The notes under the pieces were generated by a model, which saw only the letters and a program-made list of their open reading frames with translations, did not search any database and had not been told where the DNA came from. Below are positions 40,520-43,318 of a stretch of 43,318 bases of DNA, piece by piece; positions within the stretch are counted from its first letter, which is position 1, and every line of letters starts with the position of its first letter. A program made the translations under genes and the position numbers. The stretch comes from Desulfocapsa sp. GTDB lineage: Bacteria > Desulfobacterota > Desulfobulbia > Desulfobulbales > Desulfocapsaceae. Location of the stretch: positions 1 through 43,318 of the forward strand of contig JANTGG010000012.1 in NCBI GenBank assembly GCA_024763035.1. Reading direction: 5' to 3'.

Positions 40520-41302
40520 ATGGATATAACAGCAAATGATCTTGATGATCTGAAATATGCCAGGTCCTTACTGGAATCTCCGGGACTTGCCATAAAAATA
40601 ACACAGATGCTGGGAGCTCCCATAGAAAAGGGTTTTTCCCTTCTTCCTGCAGGGTGGGCTGATGTGGTGTCGGCAACCACCGGCAAGGCGTTGCAGGCGG
40701 CACTGCGTTCGGCAATTCTGACCATGAATCAGCAAAAGGAAGGGGGCAAATCGGCCAACGGTCTGCATAAACTTATGGCTGCAGGATCCGGGGCAGTAGG
40801 CGGATTTTGCGGGCTGCCCGCCCTTGCCATAGAACTTCCCTTTTCCACCACTATTATGATGCGATCCATTGCTGATATTGCACGAAGCGAGGGGCATTCC
40901 CTTGCTCAGCCCCTTGTGAAAATTGCCTGCCTGCAGATTTTTTCATTAGGCGGCCCGGGGGCAGATGATGATGCTGCTGATATCGGATATTTTACCATCC
41001 GTTCGGGGCTTGCCAAATCTGTGTCCGATGCTGCACAGCACCTTGCTCAAAAGGGTAGTGTTGAGATGAGTTCTCCTGCTCTTATCAGGTTGATTGCCCA
41101 GGTGTCATCCCGGTTTGGTGTGCAGGTTTCGGAAAAAGTTGCTGCCCAGGCAATTCCTGTAATCGGGGCAGCCGGCGGGGCTGCCATCAATTCTTTATTT
41201 ATTGATCATTTTCAGAACATGGCACGGGGACATTTCATTGTCCTGCGGCTGGAAGAAAAATACGGTGCACTGTTTGTGCAACAGATCTATGAATCCCTGT
41301 AA
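40520..41302 (+). CDS. EcsC-family protein
   Basis: A 260-residue protein with the EcsC family layout: an N-terminal helical part, then glycine- and alanine-rich hydrophobic segments (AAGSGAVGGFCGLPALAIEL, FSTTIMMRSIADIA) and the C-terminal AAGGAAINSLFIDHFQNMAR GHF motif. EcsC of Bacillus is linked to an ABC transporter of unknown role. The family is probably membrane-associated. It starts a rightward run with a metallopeptidase, a nitroreductase and PdxH; spacing to the next gene is short, so they may be one transcript. Confidence 0.8.
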   Translation: MDITANDLDDLKYARSLLESPGLAIKITQMLGAPIEKGFSLLPAGWADVVSATTGKALQAALRSAILTMNQQKEGGKSANGLHKLMAAGSGAVGGFCGLPALAIELPFSTTIMMRSIADIARSEGHSLAQPLVKIACLQIFSLGGPGADDDAADIGYFTIRSGLAKSVSDAAQHLAQKGSVEMSSPALIRLIAQVSSRFGVQVSEKVAAQAIPVIGAAGGAAINSLFIDHFQNMARGHFIVLRLEEKYGALFVQQIYESL

Positions 41303-41320
41303 GATGTTGTGTGGCAGGGG

Positions 41321-42025
41321 ATGAAGAACGTGCGGGCAAAAGAAATCTGTGTGGATGGTCTGCCGGTTCTTGTGTGGTGGAAGCGTATCAAAAATGTGAA
41401 TCTTTCTGTAAAGGCCGTTGATGGACAGGTTCGGATTTCTGTTCCCTGGAAAACGTCAGAAAGCCGGGTGCGGCAGTTGCTTTTGAGTCGTCTGGACTGG
41501 ATAGAACAGCAGCGCCAACGTATGCAAAAATTGCCCAAACCCGTAGTTCTTCATGGTGATGACGGAGAGGTGCATCAGTTTTTTGGAGTGTTGTATCCCC
41601 TGACTGTAGTGTATGATGGCGGCAGGCATCACGTCGAATTTAATGAACAAAAAGGTATCGTCTTGTATGTGCGCAGCGGAACCGCACGCCACCGGCGGCT
41701 GCAGGTGATTGATGACTGGTATCGGGCTGAGCTTTCTGCCAGGATACCTGCCCTTATCAAACGCTGGGAGGTCCTTATGAACGTGCAGGTCAATGAGTGG
41801 CGAATAAAGAAGATGAAAACACGATGGGGAACGTGTAATATCAGCAGTCGACGTGTCTGGCTGAATCTGGAGCTTGCCAGACAGCCGGAAATCTGTCTGG
41901 AGTATATTATTGTTCACGAAATGGTGCATTTGCTGGAGCGTGGTCATACCCGCAAATTTTATGATCATCTGAACAGACTGCTTCCCCGATGGCGGGAAGT
42001 TGATGCCCTGTTGCAACCCTGTTGA
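41321..42025 (+). CDS. YgjP/DUF45-type zinc metallopeptidase
   Basis: A protein of about 234 residues with the YgjP-like (DUF45, WLM-related) layout. The zinc motif is VHEMVHLLERGHTRKFYDHL (HExxH plus a third His), preceded by the family motif MKTRWGTCNISSRRVWLNLE. The start is uncertain: GTG at 41309 has no ribosome site, ATG at 41321 directly follows AGGGG, and GTG at 41330 has AGGGG at a good distance. It starts within 30 bp of the EcsC gene end and ends 6 bp before the nitroreductase gene. The substrate is unknown. Confidence 0.82.
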   Translation: MKNVRAKEICVDGLPVLVWWKRIKNVNLSVKAVDGQVRISVPWKTSESRVRQLLLSRLDWIEQQRQRMQKLPKPVVLHGDDGEVHQFFGVLYPLTVVYDGGRHHVEFNEQKGIVLYVRSGTARHRRLQVIDDWYRAELSARIPALIKRWEVLMNVQVNEWRIKKMKTRWGTCNISSRRVWLNLELARQPEICLEYIIVHEMVHLLERGHTRKFYDHLNRLLPRWREVDALLQPC

Positions 42026-42031
42026 GGAAGT

Positions 42032-42583
42032 ATGTTTATTGATCTGTTGAGAAAGAGAAGGTCTGTCCGCAGTTTTTCAGAGAAAAATGTGGAGCAGGAA
42101 AAAATCGATACACTCATAGAGGCGATGCTTCGCTCCCCCTCTTCCAGAAGTCTGAATCCCTGGGAGTTTGTGGTGGTTCGTGATAAACAGATTCTGCAGG
42201 ACCTGTCCACAGCAAAGCCGCATGGGGCAGCTTTTGTAAAGAATGCTTCGGTGGCAGTGGTTATTTGTGCAAAGCCGGAGAGGTGTGATGTGTGGGTGGA
42301 GGACTGTTCCATTGCCTCCATCATCCTTCATCTGACTGCTGCTGATCTCGGGCTTGGCAGTTGTTGGGCACAGATTCGTAAACGTGACTACGACGAGAAC
42401 AGCAGTGCCGAATCCCGGGTGGCGGAAATCCTTGGGTTGGGTGCGCACATGACGGTTCTTTCCATAATTGCTGTCGGCTATCCGGCGACGGAGAGCCCGG
42501 GGCATCCGGAATCTGCCCTTCCGTGGGATCATGTCAGTTTTGAACAGTACGGCCAAAAGGAGCAGGCAGGTGGATATCAGTAA
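42032..42583 (+). CDS. Nitroreductase-family flavoprotein
   Basis: A 183-residue FMN-dependent oxidoreductase of the nitroreductase family. It has the N-terminal RKRRSVRSF phosphate-binding stretch, the [15 protein letters not shown] segment and the GLGSCWAQ region of the flavin fold. Small members of this family in anaerobes reduce quinones, nitro compounds or flavins; the substrate cannot be read here. GAGGAAGT precedes the ATG. It overlaps the next gene, pdxH, by 14 bp. Confidence 0.85.
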   Translation: MFIDLLRKRRSVRSFSEKNVEQEKIDTLIEAMLRSPSSRSLNPWEFVVVRDKQILQDLSTAKPHGAAFVKNASVAVVICAKPERCDVWVEDCSIASIILHLTAADLGLGSCWAQIRKRDYDENSSAESRVAEILGLGAHMTVLSIIAVGYPATESPGHPESALPWDHVSFEQYGQKEQAGGYQ

Positions 42584-43205
42584 TTTTCGTCGGGAATATT
42601 TAAAGAGCGGGCTGGAGCATGGTGATCTTTGTGACGATCCGCTGGAGCAGTTTGTCAACTGGTTTGATCAGGCGCGAAAAACAGATATCCCTGATCCAAA
42701 CGCCATGATTCTGGCCACCGTTGCCGAAGACGGACAACCCAGTCAGCGCACTGTTCTGTTAAAGTATTATGACGAACAGGGTTTTGTGTTTTTTACCAAT
42801 CAAAAAAGCCGGAAGGCAAAAGAAATTGCCGGAAACCCGAAAGTCAATCTGCACTTTGTGTGGTTGGAACTGGAACGTCAGATCAGCATTGCCGGAACGG
42901 CTGCCCCCATCACCACCGCCGAGTCAGCCCGTTACTTTATGACCCGTCCCCGTGATTCGCAGATTGCCGCCTGGGTTTCCAATCAGTCACACAAAATATC
43001 ATCCAGGCAGCTCTTGCTCCAGTCTTTTCAGGAGATGAAAAAGAAGTTTGCAAACGGCGATGTTCCATTGCCGTCATTCTGGGGCGGATATCGGGTGCAG
43101 CCGCTTTCCATTGAATTCTGGCAGGGGCGTGAAAATCGCCTGCATGACCGGTTTCTCTACAGTCGGAAAGAGAATGGGTGGGACGTTGAGCGTCTGGCTC
43201 CCTGA
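42570..43205 (+). CDS. pdxH: Pyridoxamine 5'-phosphate oxidase
   Basis: A 211-residue PdxH, the FMN enzyme that oxidises pyridoxine or pyridoxamine 5'-phosphate to pyridoxal 5'-phosphate. Family signatures: [52 protein letters not shown] and the C-terminal [20 protein letters not shown]. The frame is open further upstream (to 42468), but AAGGAG lies 7 bases before the GTG at 42570 and this gives the usual length. PdxH normally uses O2, so its presence in an apparently anaerobic lineage suggests microaerobic exposure. Confidence 0.92.
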   Translation: MDISNFRREYLKSGLEHGDLCDDPLEQFVNWFDQARKTDIPDPNAMILATVAEDGQPSQRTVLLKYYDEQGFVFFTNQKSRKAKEIAGNPKVNLHFVWLELERQISIAGTAAPITTAESARYFMTRPRDSQIAAWVSNQSHKISSRQLLLQSFQEMKKKFANGDVPLPSFWGGYRVQPLSIEFWQGRENRLHDRFLYSRKENGWDVERLAP

Positions 43206-43286
43206 GATGTTTCTCCATGAGTAAACCATTTTCCCCCATAATATTTCATGATTTTAACTGAAGCTCAGGTAAGTGCAAAATGAAAC

Positions 43287-43313
43287 TGTAGGAACTCGCC
43301 CCTGCGAGCGATT
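43287..43313 (+). repeat. REP unit at the window end
   Basis: TGTAGGAACTCGCCCCTGCG and the following GAGCGATT match the units of the REP pair at 37752-37827, with one change (GAA for GAG). The window ends before a possible inverted partner. Confidence 0.65.
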
Positions 43314-43318
43314 TCCCA

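Overview
The window reads as a chromosomal segment of an anaerobic, sulfur-metabolising bacterium of the Desulfobulbales type (Desulfobacterota). The evidence is an operon of DsrE-like, TusA-like, MvhD-like, HdrA/QmoA-like, second HdrA/QmoB-like and QmoC-like genes, together with a cytoplasmic molybdopterin enzyme and a sigma-54 regulator with a cysteine-containing PAS domain. A cable-bacterium or Desulfocapsa-like relative would fit. No rRNA or marker gene allows a firmer name, so the taxonomy is inference.

Layout. 1-2600: a DUF4143-type ATPase between two copies of a ~217 bp direct repeat, a short MITE and the 3' remnant of a rhodanese gene. 2600-7650: a leftward tetR - ABC1/UbiB kinase - MMPL/RND exporter - small membrane protein set. 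7730-10100: a leftward isochorismatase-like hydrolase and methyltransferase pair, divergent from a LysR regulator. 10100-11000: a graveyard with a HipA fragment and an AEC-transporter fragment on either side of a 364 bp MITE. 11076-17023: a leftward marR - adaptor - RND pump - TolC efflux operon with a candidate MarR operator. 17070-17490: a second short MITE abutting a lone relic CRISPR repeat. 17491-20517: a Trm112-methyltransferase and molybdopterin-enzyme pair. 20518-21953: a REP-associated (RAYT) transposase remnant, a third long MITE copy and three consecutive hairpins. 22089-27647: a 1,852-residue secreted protein with 21 FG-GAP repeats. 27650-29090: decayed genes (an RCC1-like gene, higB with a stop codon, a BrnA-like antitoxin tail) and an intact higA. 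29087-31666: an ABC exporter with a ~260-residue insertion in its ATPase domain. 31864-38616: the sulfur-carrier/Hdr-Qmo operon. 38857-40230: its probable sigma-54 activator. 40520-43205: EcsC-like protein, YgjP-like metallopeptidase, nitroreductase and PdxH.

How the parts work together. The most coherent system is 31864-40230. A leftward promoter matching the sigma-54 -24/-12 consensus lies directly before the first gene, and four TGTTAA half-sites lie about 130-175 bp upstream of it, next to a divergent PAS-AAA-Fis activator. The operon encodes persulfide carriers (TusA-like, DsrE-like, and a TusA/SirA-resembling small protein) and an electron-transfer chain from a split HdrA/MvhD module to a membrane cytochrome b. 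I infer a regulated route that passes sulfane-sulfur electrons to or from the quinone pool.

The second theme is small mobile DNA. Two MITE families (about 363 bp and 110-151 bp) share the same 19 bp terminal inverted repeats but have unrelated interiors. The long family carries a 38 bp palindrome with compensatory base-pair changes between copies. Four of the five copies touch a broken gene or a CRISPR relic, so these elements appear to have shaped the accessory regions.
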